Of a stretch of DNA of 64,000 nucleotides, positions 1-8,447 are shown one piece after another. A program made the translations under genes and the position numbers. Where the stretch lies: positions 26,859 to 90,858 of the forward strand of contig JAFKEE010000052.1 of NCBI GenBank assembly GCA_017307505.1. Direction: 5' to 3'. Under the pieces are notes generated by a model. It ran no database searches, was not told where the DNA came from, and saw nothing but the letters and a program-made list of their open reading frames with translations. Numbering within the stretch: position 1 is the stretch's first letter; each line of letters begins with the position of its first letter. The DNA comes from Acidobacteriota bacterium. Lineage in GTDB: Bacteria > Acidobacteriota > Terriglobia > Bryobacterales > Bryobacteraceae.

Positions 1-616
1 CTTCGGCCGCGGTCCGGCGCTGGAACGAGTTCTCCGGCACGCTCACCCGGACGATCACGCTGGGCCCGGCACTAAATGTGAATTTCCCTACGCGGGCCGA
101 AACGAGATCGTACTGCACCGGGCCGGCCAGGGTATTGACCACGCGCCGCACCAACCCGATGTTCTCGAGGTAGGTCTCTTCCTGGAAGCCGGCATCGGCA
201 CACGCGCCGGGGCCGTAGCTCACCGTCTGTGCCGCCGGAAAGATGCCCACCGGGCCGGCGTACTCGCCACGCTTCGCCGGCGCCTCCGCGGTCTGCTTGC
301 AGCCGCTCAGGGGCGATTCCCATTGCTTCCCCGGGTCGAACAGCGTGACCGGAGATTCCGTGCCCGCTTCCATGTCTACCTGGACGAGATTTCCTTCGGC
401 GGTTCTGCGCAGAAAGTTCCGGGCTACCCCGTAGCCTTTGACCGAGTAGTAGACCTCACCGTTGAACTGATGGGGGGTGCCGACGCTGATCGTGAAGGTT
501 TCTGAGGATTTGTCAGACCGGTAAGTCCAATAATTGCCGTCTCCTAGCGGAAGGTAATCCTGGGCGAAGACCGACGGGCACAACAGGACCGCGAACAGGG
601 CCGTAGTGGTTCTCAT
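1..616 (-). CDS. Secreted protein of unknown function, C-terminus cut by window edge
   Basis: The reading frame opens at an ATG (complement of 614-616) and stays open for 205 codons to the window edge, so the C-terminus is missing. The N-terminus is a Sec signal peptide: MRTTT, a hydrophobic core (ALFAVLLC), and a likely cleavage after PSVFA, giving a mature protein starting QDYLPLGDGNYW. The mature part is rich in Trp, Tyr and Gly with beta-strand-like alternation (GNYWTYRSD near residue 28, then a Cys pair near 105 and 137), as in many exported acidobacterial proteins. I do not recognise a named family. Export is well supported; function is unknown. Confidence 0.75.
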   Translation of the reverse strand, partial: MRTTTALFAVLLCPSVFAQDYLPLGDGNYWTYRSDKSSETFTISVGTPHQFNGEVYYSVKGYGVARNFLRRTAEGNLVQVDMEAGTESPVTLFDPGKQWESPLSGCKQTAEAPAKRGEYAGPVGIFPAAQTVSYGPGACADAGFQEETYLENIGLVRRVVNTLAGPVQYDLVSARVGKFTFSAGPSVIVRVSVPENSFQRRTAAE

Positions 617-973
617 GCCCTACACGCGCGATCGACCGAAGTGAAGGATCAAAGCACTTCCACAAGTTACAACTGGAACCGCGGTTCCACGGTGGGGTAC
701 CGGGGGCCTCAGCGGTGTCACAGCCACCTGGAGGAGGAGGAAGCCAGCAGCTACCGCCAGGCCCCCGCCAGTGGATACGTACAAGGCCACCGGAGACGAA
801 GGAAAATGCTAGACCGGTGGGGTACGCGTTAGATCTCGGTTCCGAAGTACCACGAGCTCAAACAGGCCGCCAGAATCGTGGCCACAGTTTCCACACGCGG
901 CCAGCGATGGTAGCACCTCCCTGCACAGAGTGTAGGCCCACCTGCGCCTCTTGGGAAGAGGAATCTTCGATTT
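617..973. other. Intergenic stretch without a recognisable gene
   Basis: These 357 bases separate the divergent end of the first secreted gene from the stop of the CBM9-like gene. Short frames exist on both strands, but none has a signal peptide, domain or convincing ribosome site. The only internal structure I see is a 10-base direct repeat GGTGGGGTAC at 691-700 and 816-825. No terminator or -35/-10 pair stands out. Confidence 0.5.
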
Positions 974-1762
974 TTACCTATCGGTTTTTGGGGCGGATTC
1001 CACTGGATCGTGCGAGAAAACCACTTTCGTCCAGAGCTCGGGACGGTGTGTGTCGTAGACCCCGTGGGGGCTCCAACACCAGGCCGGATGCGGTTGAACT
1101 TCCTTGCCGCCGGCCATCAGTTTCTCGAACCTGCCGAAGAAGATACTCCAGACATCGCCATCCTGGGGAGGCAGCTGCCGGCCGTTGGCGAGATGCTTCA
1201 TGCCCTGCCAAGGCAGGGAAACCTCGGCCCACCAGCCCCTGGAGACATGCGACGGGTCGTTTAGGCGCCCATCGATCCGGACCGAGGTACGAAGCCCGGG
1301 AAAGTCCCAGTCCAGAAATGCCCAACGGATTCCGCGCGGATGTGTGCCGCGCCAGAATGTCGCTCCGGTGCGGTCGTAGTCGCCACCGAAGGTCAGGGCC
1401 TGCCGCCGGTGAACGTCAAACTCTTCACCGCGGAACTTCTCATACGCGTCCCGCCAGATGAAGAACACCTCGTAAACCGTCCCCAAGGCGTTCATTTCAA
1501 ACTCGTAGTAACAGTCCCCGCCGTCGATAAAGACTTCAATATCGCTCTCCAGGAAGATGAGCGAATCCCGCTCCGTCAGGCGCGCGTCGAGAAAGGGCTC
1601 CTCGCTCCAGAAGCGGATATGCAGCGCCTCTTCGTCCCAGACGGCCGCCGCCCGCGTGTCGAACAGGCCGGGTTCACCCGAAACCATATCGACAAAACGG
1701 GGCGACTGCGGCACCCGGCTCCAGTCCACGGCCCCGCCGGCCCGGTAGCAGGTATAGCTCAT
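974..1762 (-). CDS. CBM9-like carbohydrate-binding protein without signal peptide
   Basis: 262 residues that look like a lone family-9-type carbohydrate-binding (DOMON-like beta-sandwich) domain. Early Trp/Asp strands (AVWDEEALHIRF near 40-51), an acidic strand (ESDIEVFID near 73-81) with a following YYEFEMNALG segment, and a C-terminal WSPHGVYDTHRPE are typical of acidobacterial 'carbohydrate-binding family 9-like' proteins. There is no signal peptide, so the domain appears to be cytoplasmic, unlike most CBM9 modules attached to secreted hydrolases. Its ATG overlaps the stop of the upstream DUF1015 gene by four bases (ATGA), so the two are probably translationally coupled. Ligand unknown. 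Confidence 0.75.
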   Translation of the reverse strand: MSYTCYRAGGAVDWSRVPQSPRFVDMVSGEPGLFDTRAAAVWDEEALHIRFWSEEPFLDARLTERDSLIFLESDIEVFIDGGDCYYEFEMNALGTVYEVFFIWRDAYEKFRGEEFDVHRRQALTFGGDYDRTGATFWRGTHPRGIRWAFLDWDFPGLRTSVRIDGRLNDPSHVSRGWWAEVSLPWQGMKHLANGRQLPPQDGDVWSIFFGRFEKLMAGGKEVQPHPAWCWSPHGVYDTHRPELWTKVVFSHDPVESAPKTDR

Positions 1763-2919
1763 GACTCCAGTTCCAGCATGACGAGGCCGGAGCCCATTTT
1801 CGGGTAAAAGTAGGTCGACTTCTGGGGCAGCACCTGGCCCGCGAACGAGACGCGCGCCATCCCGTCAATCGGCAGATCCTCCAGGAGGAAGGTGATCTGG
1901 GCCCGCCCTTCTTTCACCTCCGCCAGCGCCTCTTCCCGGGTCCGCTTGTAGCGCAGATTCGTTCCTGCGGTCACCACCTCGGGCGTGATACCCAGCAGCG
2001 GAGAAAGGATGGCATCCTGCAGCACCGCGACATTCAGGGCCCCTTCGGCCGCCGGTACGTCGCAGTGGAACTCGCCATTCTCCATCACGACGCCAAACCG
2101 GATTGCCCCCGCCGGCGAGACCAGCGGATCCACGCCGCTGCCCACATTGGGCAGTTTCGCCAGGAACGATTCCGGCTGGAAGTCCTTCACGGAGTGCACG
2201 ATGCGGTGCGTCGCGAAGCAACGCAGCCCGGGCGAATCCAGGCTGACGAAGGTCATCAGCGTCCTGGGCTGGCCCATGCGCAGCGCCGTCTCGTAACGGT
2301 GGTGGCCATCAGCGATCAACAGCGGCCTGTCGCTCATCAATGCCTGCATCGAGGCGATCCACGCCCGGTCCGCCACCCGCCAGAGCTTGTGGCTGGTTCG
2401 TTCATGATCGGAATAGGCCAGATCGGGCTCGGTCGCGCAGACTGCGGCCAGCTTGGCTTCCACCGTGCCGCTAGGATCCGGAAACAGCATGAAGATGGAA
2501 TCGAACTGAACCTGCGTGGCCTGCAGCAGCCGGAAGCGGTCCTCTTTGGGCCCGCTCATCGTCCACTCATGGCGGAAGACGTTGGTCCCGTAATCTTCGG
2601 TGTCGCCCAGCCCGACGAAGCCGCGCCGGGTCAGGATTTCGCCCGTGCCCGGGGCCGGAAACGTCTGCTCGTAGACGAAAAACGCCTCTTCCGGATCCCT
2701 GGCCACGATGCCGTCCTGCTTCCAGGCCGAGAGCTTGGCCGCCGCGCCCGCATAGTCGCCCTGCGGCAGGATCAGGTGCGCGAAGTTATACGGGCTACGC
2801 GACTTGTAGTCGGCCTCCAGGGCCGGAGGAATCACATCATAGGGCAGGGTTGCCAGATCTGCGATATCTCCGGCGGCAGACGTATAGCGCAGAGCGTGAA
2901 GAGGATGAATGTTGGCCAT
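1759..2919 (-). CDS. DUF1015 family protein
   Basis: 386 residues matching the DUF1015 family over full length. Signatures seen are an N-terminal LATLPYDVI, SPYNFAHLILP, a central HEWTMSGPKEDRFRLL (family pattern H-x-x-T-x-x-x-PK-x-DR), the ADGHHRYETAL motif and a C-terminal PQKSTYFYPKMGSGLV ending. The His-rich ADGHHRYE segment suggests a catalytic or metal site, but the family's reaction is not established to my knowledge. It follows the aldolase gene by about 40 bases and is coupled to the CBM9-like gene downstream. Family assignment is firm; function is open. Confidence 0.88.
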   Translation of the reverse strand: MANIHPLHALRYTSAAGDIADLATLPYDVIPPALEADYKSRSPYNFAHLILPQGDYAGAAAKLSAWKQDGIVARDPEEAFFVYEQTFPAPGTGEILTRRGFVGLGDTEDYGTNVFRHEWTMSGPKEDRFRLLQATQVQFDSIFMLFPDPSGTVEAKLAAVCATEPDLAYSDHERTSHKLWRVADRAWIASMQALMSDRPLLIADGHHRYETALRMGQPRTLMTFVSLDSPGLRCFATHRIVHSVKDFQPESFLAKLPNVGSGVDPLVSPAGAIRFGVVMENGEFHCDVPAAEGALNVAVLQDAILSPLLGITPEVVTAGTNLRYKRTREEALAEVKEGRAQITFLLEDLPIDGMARVSFAGQVLPQKSTYFYPKMGSGLVMLELES

Positions 2920-2960
2920 GGTAAGCGACGAAGCCTTCCCGCTAGTGTATCGACCCGAGG

Positions 2961-3764
2961 CTAGTATTGCGAGCGCGTGGCCGGGTTCGGCGCCGAGATC
3001 CCGACCGAATCCAGCAACTGCCGGGCGCCCAGCTCCATCAGCCCGATCTCTGTTGGTAACTGGAACAACAGAAAGCCCTTCTGCCGGAAGGCTTCCACCT
3101 GGGCGGCATTCGCGGCGGGCCGCCCCAGGAACTTTCCGTGCCGTTGCGCGGCGGCGGCAATCTTGTCAATTGCGTCAAGAAGTTCGGGCGCATCCTGGCG
3201 CCCGCGCAGGCCCATCGAGAATGACAAGTCGCTGGTACCGATGAAGATGATGTCGACGCCCGGAGTCGCGCAGATCTCGTCGATATGCTGCAGCGCCGCG
3301 GCTTCTTCCACGACGCACATCACCGCCACATTGCGGTCGGCTGAATCATAGTAGTTGCCTGGCTCCGGCCACGTACGCACCGCGTTGCCCGCTCCGGAGC
3401 CACGCCGCCCCGCGGGGGGATAATGGCAGGCGTCGGCCGCGCGCTTCGAGAGCTCCGGCGTGGTCGTGAAGGGAAAGATCACGCCCGTCACGCCCTGATC
3501 CAGCACCCGCTTCGCCGTCCAGTATTCAATCACAGGCACACGGGCGAAGACCTGCGCCGGCAGGCCACGTGTACCCAGCACCATCACCCGCAAAGTCTCC
3601 AGGGTAATGGGCGAATGCTCCATCTCGATCCAAAGGAAATGGAAGCCCAGATTGGCCAGATGGGCAACGGCTTCCACGGAAGGCGTCGTGATGGTGGCCG
3701 CAAAAACGGGCTGGCCCGCGCGAAGGCGGGCCAGCACGGGAAATGGATTGGAAGAAGACGTCAC
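2961..3764 (-). CDS. HpcH/HpaI family aldolase/citrate lyase-like protein
   Basis: 267 residues, the usual length of HpaI-type class II pyruvate aldolases (4-hydroxy-2-oxoheptanedioate aldolase and relatives). A TIM-barrel pattern is visible: [10 protein letters not shown] near 42 (family LIDxEHxP), an FARVP arginine strand, the [10 protein letters not shown] loop, VVEEAAAL (metal Glu) and [11 protein letters not shown] (metal Asp). The Asp that usually opens the DxEH motif is Glu here. It starts inside the last codons of the alanine dehydrogenase gene (four-base overlap). Likely reaction is retro-aldol cleavage of a 2-oxo-4-hydroxy acid to pyruvate and an aldehyde; the substrate cannot be read from sequence. 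Confidence 0.85.
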   Translation of the reverse strand: MTSSSNPFPVLARLRAGQPVFAATITTPSVEAVAHLANLGFHFLWIEMEHSPITLETLRVMVLGTRGLPAQVFARVPVIEYWTAKRVLDQGVTGVIFPFTTTPELSKRAADACHYPPAGRRGSGAGNAVRTWPEPGNYYDSADRNVAVMCVVEEAAALQHIDEICATPGVDIIFIGTSDLSFSMGLRGRQDAPELLDAIDKIAAAAQRHGKFLGRPAANAAQVEAFRQKGFLLFQLPTEIGLMELGARQLLDSVGISAPNPATRSQY

Positions 3765-4873
3765 AGCAACGATTGTAAATCGGTGCAGGGGATGTTCTGG
3801 CTCTCGGCGACGCCGGGATAGGTGACATGACCCTTGAAGGTGTTCACACCGAGCGCAAGCGCCGGATTCTCTGAGATCGCCTTAGACACGCCCTTGTTCG
3901 CCAGCTGCAGCAAATACGGCAGCGTCGCGTTGTTCAGGCCATAGGTGGAAGTGTGGGGCACAGCCGCCGGCATGTTCGACACGCAGTAATGCAGCACGTT
4001 GTCCACGTAGTAGACCGGATCCGTATGGGTCGTGGCATGCGAAGTTTCGCAACAGCCGCCCTGGTCGATTGCGACATCGACGATCACTGCGCCCCTCTTC
4101 ATCATCGGCAGCATGTCGCGGCGCACCAGGCGCGGTGCGGAGGCGCCCGGAATCAGCACGGCGCCGATAACGAGGTCGGCCAGGCGCAGGGACTCGCGGA
4201 TGGTCCACTGGTTTGACGCCAGCGTGATCACGCCGCCGTTATAGATGTCGTCCAGCTCACGCAGCCGGTTCAGATTGCGGTCGATGATGGTGACGTTCGC
4301 ACCCAGGCCGAAGGCCATCTTGGCAGCGTTGTGTCCGACAATTCCGCCGCCCAGAACCACCACATTGGCCGGGGCAACTCCGGGGATCCCGCCCAACAGA
4401 ACACCTCGGCCGCCATTCGGAGATTCCAGATACTGTGCGCCAACCTGCACGGACATGCGGCCGGCCACTTCGCTCATCGGCGTCAGCAGCGGCAGCGAGC
4501 CGTCTTTCTCCTGGATGGTCTCGTAGGCGACACCAGTGACCTTGGTTTCCACCAGCTTCTGCGTAAGTTCCGGCAGCGGAGCCAGATGCAGGTAGGTGAA
4601 GAGCGTCAGCCCCTCCCGGAAAAAGCCGTATTCCGAGGGTTGCGGCTCCTTCACCTTGGTGACAATGTCCGCCTGGTTCCAGACGTCGGCCGCTGTCGGC
4701 ACAATCCGTGCCCCGGCTTCCACATACTCTTCGTCCGTAATCGAAGAGAGGTGCCCGGCGCGGGTCTGTACAATCACCTGATGACCCGATTCCAGCAGCG
4801 CGGTAACGCCGTGGGGCACCAGGCCGACCCGGGATTCATGGTCTTTTACTTCACGAGGAACGCCAATGATCAT
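3761..4873 (-). CDS. ald: Alanine dehydrogenase
   Basis: 370 residues, the standard size of NAD-dependent L-alanine dehydrogenase (alanine + NAD to pyruvate + ammonia). Features seen: [18 protein letters not shown] at the N-terminus, the pyruvate-binding Lys in VTKVKEP (about 75), the catalytic His in YLHLAPL (about 96), the Rossmann motif [13 protein letters not shown], and the catalytic Asp in [13 protein letters not shown]. It overlaps both neighbours by four bases, the PG-binding gene upstream and the aldolase downstream. Because the aldolase should release pyruvate, the pair may interconvert pyruvate and alanine; that link is inferred from position. Confidence 0.95.
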   Translation of the reverse strand: MIIGVPREVKDHESRVGLVPHGVTALLESGHQVIVQTRAGHLSSITDEEYVEAGARIVPTAADVWNQADIVTKVKEPQPSEYGFFREGLTLFTYLHLAPLPELTQKLVETKVTGVAYETIQEKDGSLPLLTPMSEVAGRMSVQVGAQYLESPNGGRGVLLGGIPGVAPANVVVLGGGIVGHNAAKMAFGLGANVTIIDRNLNRLRELDDIYNGGVITLASNQWTIRESLRLADLVIGAVLIPGASAPRLVRRDMLPMMKRGAVIVDVAIDQGGCCETSHATTHTDPVYYVDNVLHYCVSNMPAAVPHTSTYGLNNATLPYLLQLANKGVSKAISENPALALGVNTFKGHVTYPGVAESQNIPCTDLQSLL

Positions 4874-5421
4874 GGGAGTTTTCCTTCTGTTGCCGCCTTG
4901 GGCTGAACTGGAGCCGCGGTCTGTGGCGGAGGTTCCCGTTTTGGACCGAGCCCCAAGGCGATAAGCGTGAGCGAATCAAGCTTGCCCCGTCCCGACATGT
5001 TGTTGATGTTCTGGTCTTCCTGGAACTTCTTCAACGCTTCCGTGGATTCAGGACCCCACACACCATTCACATCGACGTTGTATCCCTTTTCCGTCAGCGC
5101 CTGCTGGATTTCGCGGATGCGATCTTCCGCGGGTTGCTGCTGGGTCGTCCGTTTCGGCGCGACGGCCCGCCGTGAAGCGACGGTACCCTTTCGCCCCGAA
5201 GTGGTCCGCGCGGCGGTTGATCTCGAAACGCCGCCCTTCGTAGCCGGGGCCTTTGCCGCCGCGGACTTGGACGGAGCAGACTTGGTGGCCGTGCCCTTGC
5301 TCGTGGGCGCTTTGGACACAGGCGCTTTCGCCGCGGCCTTCTTCTGCGCGAGGGAAAAATCAGGAAAGCTGAAGGAGAGAAGCAACGCGAATGGGATAAA
5401 CAGCAGACGAGGCGGCTTCAC
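4870..5421 (-). CDS. Secreted peptidoglycan-binding-domain protein with Lys/Ala/Pro-rich linker
   Basis: I chose the GTG at 5421 because it gives a compact signal peptide ([19 protein letters not shown]...SLAQ); in-frame ATG 5451 and GTG 5466 are alternatives and no start has a strong ribosome site. After the signal comes about 75 residues of Lys/Ala/Ser/Pro/Thr repeats ([15 protein letters not shown]), probably a disordered cell-wall linker. A PG_binding_1 domain follows ([20 protein letters not shown], then [13 protein letters not shown]). The tail is Pro-rich. About 183 residues. It is the first gene of the ald/aldolase/DUF1015/CBM9 run. Role: probably a wall-anchored structural or regulatory protein. 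Confidence 0.8.
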   Translation of the reverse strand: MKPPRLLFIPFALLLSFSFPDFSLAQKKAAAKAPVSKAPTSKGTATKSAPSKSAAAKAPATKGGVSRSTAARTTSGRKGTVASRRAVAPKRTTQQQPAEDRIREIQQALTEKGYNVDVNGVWGPESTEALKKFQEDQNINNMSGRGKLDSLTLIALGLGPKREPPPQTAAPVQPKAATEGKLP

Positions 5422-5490
5422 GATTGAAGGATAGCAAAGAGAACGAAGCATGGGCACCACAAACACGGCAGCCGTTCCCCTACCGCGAAT

Positions 5491-5551
5491 GCCAGGAGTT
5501 TAGGGGGAGCGGGAGGGGGGCGGATGGGGGAATATCCCTCCCGCTCCTGGC
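5491..5551 (-). promoter_or_regulatory. Leader hairpin with competing stems upstream of the PG-binding/ald operon
   Basis: A perfect 12-bp stem (5506-5517 with 5536-5547, GGAGCGGGAGGG and its complement, 18-base loop) shares its right arm with an 8-bp stem GCCAGGAG/CTCCTGGC (5491-5498 with 5544-5551). They lie between a perfect minus-strand -10 hexamer TATAAT (5568-5573) and the start codon, so they would be in the 5' leader. No U-tract follows, so this is not a plain terminator. Confidence 0.45.
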
Positions 5552-5567
5552 GGGTGGTGGAGCCTTC

Positions 5568-5573
5568 ATTATA
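5568..5573 (-). promoter_or_regulatory. Candidate -10 box for the PG-binding/ald operon
   Basis: The minus strand reads TATAAT here, a perfect sigma-70 -10 hexamer about 150 bases ahead of the chosen start codon. The best -35-like hexamer, TTGACT (complement of 5598-5603), is 24 bases away, too far for a standard promoter, so only the -10 is supported. Confidence 0.35.
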
Positions 5574-5697
5574 CGCAGATCGATATCGGACTGAAAGAGT
5601 CAAAATGAGACAAAGTCGATAAAAAACTCCAGAATTCAAGTCCCAACGGAGGCTAGTCGTACCAAAACATGCAGTAGGCCGTACCACACCGAAAACA

Positions 5698-6465
5698 TTA
5701 GTTGGCAGCGCTGTCCGAGCCCGGCAGGGGCCGGGTCGGGTCCGCGACAAACTGCATATAGGCGTCGCATACAGCCCGCGCTTCGCCATCCAGCAGCATC
5801 TGGCCGTGGTGCAGCCAGATGGCACGGTCGCAGAATTCCAGCACGGTTTCCGGGCTATGGGAGACGCAAAGCAGGGTTCTGCCCTCATTCCGCAGCTCGC
5901 CAATCCGGGTATGGCACTTGCGCTGGAACGCGGCGTCACCCACCCCTAACACCTCGTCGATGATGACGATAGAGGGATCGCAGTGCACGGCGATGGAAAA
6001 CGCCAGGCGCAAAGACATACCCATGGAGTAGGTCCGCAACGGCTCGTTGATGAACTCGGCGATCTCCGAGAATGCCAGGATCGAGTCATACCGCTCCCGC
6101 ACTTGCGCCTTGGTCATCCCGAGCATGGCCGCATTGAGGTAGAGATTCTCGTGACCGGTCAGGTCCATGTGGAAGCCCGAGCCGAGTTCCAGCAAGGGGG
6201 CAATGGAGCCATGCACTTCCACGGAACCCTCGTCCGGCTGGGCCAGTCCGCAAACCATGCTGAGCAGTGTGCTTTTCCCCGCGCCGTTCGCCCCGATCAG
6301 GGCAATGCTCTCCCGAGCCTCCACCTCGAAGGAGATGTTGCGGACCGCGTAGAAGCCCTCTTTCCCGGGTTTCGAGGTGAACTGGCGGATGCGGTCGCGC
6401 AGCACTACGCGCGGTTTGCGGTGCTGGAAGATCTTCGACGCGTTCTTGATGCTGATCAGGCTCAT
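5698..6465 (-). CDS. Polysaccharide-export ABC transporter ATPase (Wzt/TagH/KpsT type)
   Basis: 255 residues. Walker A GANGAGKST, signature YSMGMSLRLAFS and Walker B IVIIDEVLGVGD are all present. The order and the SLISIKN...LRDRIRQF start match ATPases that energise export of O-antigen, teichoic acid or capsule. The Wzt C-terminal carbohydrate-binding extension is absent, as in short TagH/KpsT-type proteins. I chose the ATG at 6465, one base after the permease stop; longer frames run into permease code. It works with the adjacent permease at the inner membrane. The exported polymer is unknown because no glycosyltransferases lie in this window. Confidence 0.92.
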   Translation of the reverse strand: MSLISIKNASKIFQHRKPRVVLRDRIRQFTSKPGKEGFYAVRNISFEVEARESIALIGANGAGKSTLLSMVCGLAQPDEGSVEVHGSIAPLLELGSGFHMDLTGHENLYLNAAMLGMTKAQVRERYDSILAFSEIAEFINEPLRTYSMGMSLRLAFSIAVHCDPSIVIIDEVLGVGDAAFQRKCHTRIGELRNEGRTLLCVSHSPETVLEFCDRAIWLHHGQMLLDGEARAVCDAYMQFVADPTRPLPGSDSAAN

Positions 6466-6466
6466 G

Positions 6467-7228
6467 CTACAGGTACTCGTAGAAGCGTTTTTCCGCCCGC
6501 CGGAAGATGGCGAACCCAAGCCCCATCGAAACGGCCGAGACCAGGGCGAGTTTGATGAGCAGCCGCATGGTTGGCGCCGCGCCGCCCAGGATGATGGTCT
6601 GCGTCGCAAGAATCAGGGCGGCAACCGGGTTGTACTGATAGAGGTCGCGGAAATCGGCCGGCACGTTGTCGAACGTGTACACGATCGGGACAATCCAGAA
6701 GAGCAACAAGTTGAATGATTCCACGACATAGCGGACGTCGCGAACGAACAGGTTCATGGCCGACGAGGCCAGGCCCAGGCCGATGAGGAACATGATCTCC
6801 AGGCCCCAGACCACCGGCAGCCACAACCAGTTGATGTTGACCGACAATCCGGAAATCAGCACGAAGAAGACGAGCAAGCCGAGCTGAATCAGCAGATGCG
6901 TCAGGTTCGAGAAGATCGAGGCGATGGGGATGATCTCCCGCTTCAGCGGCACGCGTTTGATGATGGCTACATTCTCGATCAGCGAGTTGGTCGCCGAAAG
7001 CCAAGCTATCGTGAAGAAATTAAACGGGATCAGTCCGCACAGCAGGTGCACGCTAAAGTGCGGCAGGGGCCGTGCCAGGATGCGCGTGAAGACGTAGGTG
7101 TAGACCGCCATCATGACCAGCGGGTTCAGCAGGGACCAGAACACGCCCAGCGACATGTTGCGGTAGCGGACTTTGAAGTCCTTTGCCACCAGCTCCCGGA
7201 GCAGGAATAAGTAGTCGCCGTTCCACAT
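6467..7228 (-). CDS. Polysaccharide-export ABC-2 type permease (Wzm/TagG type)
   Basis: 253 residues starting MWNGDYLFLLRELVAKDFKV; the cytoplasmic N-terminal helix and the following KVRYRNMSLGVFWSLLNPL are hallmark Wzm/TagG/KpsM features. About six membrane segments follow (MMAVYTYVF, FFTIAWLSA, LGLLVFFVLISG, WLPVVWGLEIMFLIGLGL, LLLFWIVPIVYTF, LALVSAVSMGLGF). I chose the ATG at 7228 because the upstream extension is low-complexity Arg/Pro code antisense to galE-like sequence. It is followed one base later by its ATPase partner. Function: inner-membrane channel for lipid-linked glycan export. Confidence 0.92.
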   Translation of the reverse strand: MWNGDYLFLLRELVAKDFKVRYRNMSLGVFWSLLNPLVMMAVYTYVFTRILARPLPHFSVHLLCGLIPFNFFTIAWLSATNSLIENVAIIKRVPLKREIIPIASIFSNLTHLLIQLGLLVFFVLISGLSVNINWLWLPVVWGLEIMFLIGLGLASSAMNLFVRDVRYVVESFNLLLFWIVPIVYTFDNVPADFRDLYQYNPVAALILATQTIILGGAAPTMRLLIKLALVSAVSMGLGFAIFRRAEKRFYEYL

Positions 7229-7331
7229 GAAGTTACAAGAACTTAGGTTAGCGCAGGCTGGCAGCGGCCAGCTATCGGTCCGGGACCGTATTGCTCCAAC
7301 GGCCCGATCGGGATAGCCGGCCGCGCCCGTT

Positions 7332-8318
7332 CTAAGCCAACTGACGGGGCAGGTGCTCCTGCTGCCACGCCCAGGCGCTTCCGACAATCTGCGCCAGGGA
7401 CGAAAGCTGCGGCGTCCAGCCGAGAACCTCGGCCGCACTGCTGGCGTCGGCCACCAGGGCGGCTGGATCACCATCCCGGCGCGGCGCTATGCGGACCGGG
7501 ACGCGCAGGCCGGAAACCTCCTCCACCATGCTCACCATCTGCCGGACGCTCAGCCCCGAGCCGGTGCCGAGGTTCAGCTTCATCGAGCCGCAGCCGCTGC
7601 GCAGCTTATCCAGGGCCAACACGTGCGCGCGGGCCAGGTCGCACACATGGACATAGTCGCGCAGGCAGGTTCCGTCCGGGGTAGGGAAGTCCTCCCCAAA
7701 GACCTGCAGCGCCTCCCGCCGGCCCATGGCCGCTTCAATGATGCTGGGGATCAAATGGGTCTCGGGTGTGTGGAACTCCCCCGTCTCGCCGTCGGGATCA
7801 CAGCCGGCGGCGTTGAAATAGCGCAGGGCGGCAAAACGGAGGCCGTGGCAGGCGGCAAACCAGTGCAGGGCGCGCTCGATAATCTTCTTCGACTCCCCGT
7901 ACGGGCTCACCGGATTCTGCGGGGCGTCCTCCCGGATGGGCAGGCGGTCCGGAACCCCGTAAGTCGCACAGGATGAAGAGAAGACGATGTCCTTGACGCC
8001 ATGATCCAGCATCACGCGCAGGAGATTCAGGCTGCCCTCCACATTGTTGCGGAAGTAGCGCTCCGGCTCGCTCATGGACTCGCCTACATAAGCGAGTGCC
8101 GCAAAATGCATGACTGCGTCAGGTTGATGAAACCGGAAGACCCGGCGAAGTGCCACTTCGTCCGTGAGGTCTGCTACCTCCAGCGGGCCCCATTTGGCGG
8201 CCCAATCATGTCCCCGGAAGAGATTGTCTACGACTACTACTTCATGCCCCGCCTGACTGAGGGCCTTGGCGGCGTGGGAACCAACGTAACCCGCGCCTCC
8301 CGTCAGAAGTACTTTCAT
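7332..8318 (-). CDS. galE: UDP-glucose 4-epimerase
   Basis: 328 residues starting MKVLLTGGAGYVGSH (NAD-binding GxxGxxG). The catalytic SSSCATYG and YGESK (YxxxK) motifs are present, along with ALRYFNAAGCDPDGE and the LRDYVHVCDLA substrate-loop motif of GalE. The reaction is interconversion of UDP-glucose and UDP-galactose. I use the ATG at 8318; the 23 residues upstream do not resemble the family. It is 103 bp from the polysaccharide exporter on the same strand, consistent with supplying nucleotide sugars for an exported glycan. It lies just downstream of the strong terminator that closes the protease gene, so it needs its own promoter. Confidence 0.95.
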   Translation of the reverse strand: MKVLLTGGAGYVGSHAAKALSQAGHEVVVVDNLFRGHDWAAKWGPLEVADLTDEVALRRVFRFHQPDAVMHFAALAYVGESMSEPERYFRNNVEGSLNLLRVMLDHGVKDIVFSSSCATYGVPDRLPIREDAPQNPVSPYGESKKIIERALHWFAACHGLRFAALRYFNAAGCDPDGETGEFHTPETHLIPSIIEAAMGRREALQVFGEDFPTPDGTCLRDYVHVCDLARAHVLALDKLRSGCGSMKLNLGTGSGLSVRQMVSMVEEVSGLRVPVRIAPRRDGDPAALVADASSAAEVLGWTPQLSSLAQIVGSAWAWQQEHLPRQLA

Positions 8319-8394
8319 CGGCGAGAAGACTCTACGCACCCATGTTACCCGAAGCGGCCGAATTCCGCTTCCGTGGCTCGAAGGCAAAACAAAA

Positions 8395-8424
8395 GCCGCC
8401 TCGTGCCGTGGGGCCCGAGGCGGC
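8395..8424 (-). terminator. Rho-independent terminator after the Do-like protease
   Basis: Perfect 9-bp stem GCCGCCTCG/CGAGGCGGC (8395-8403 with 8416-8424). On the minus strand it is followed by TTTTGTTTTG, and on the plus strand by TTTTT, so it could stop transcription both ways. It lies 24 bases after the minus-strand protease stop codon. Confidence 0.88.
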
Positions 8425-8447
8425 TTTTTCTGCGTCGGCTGGAAAGC

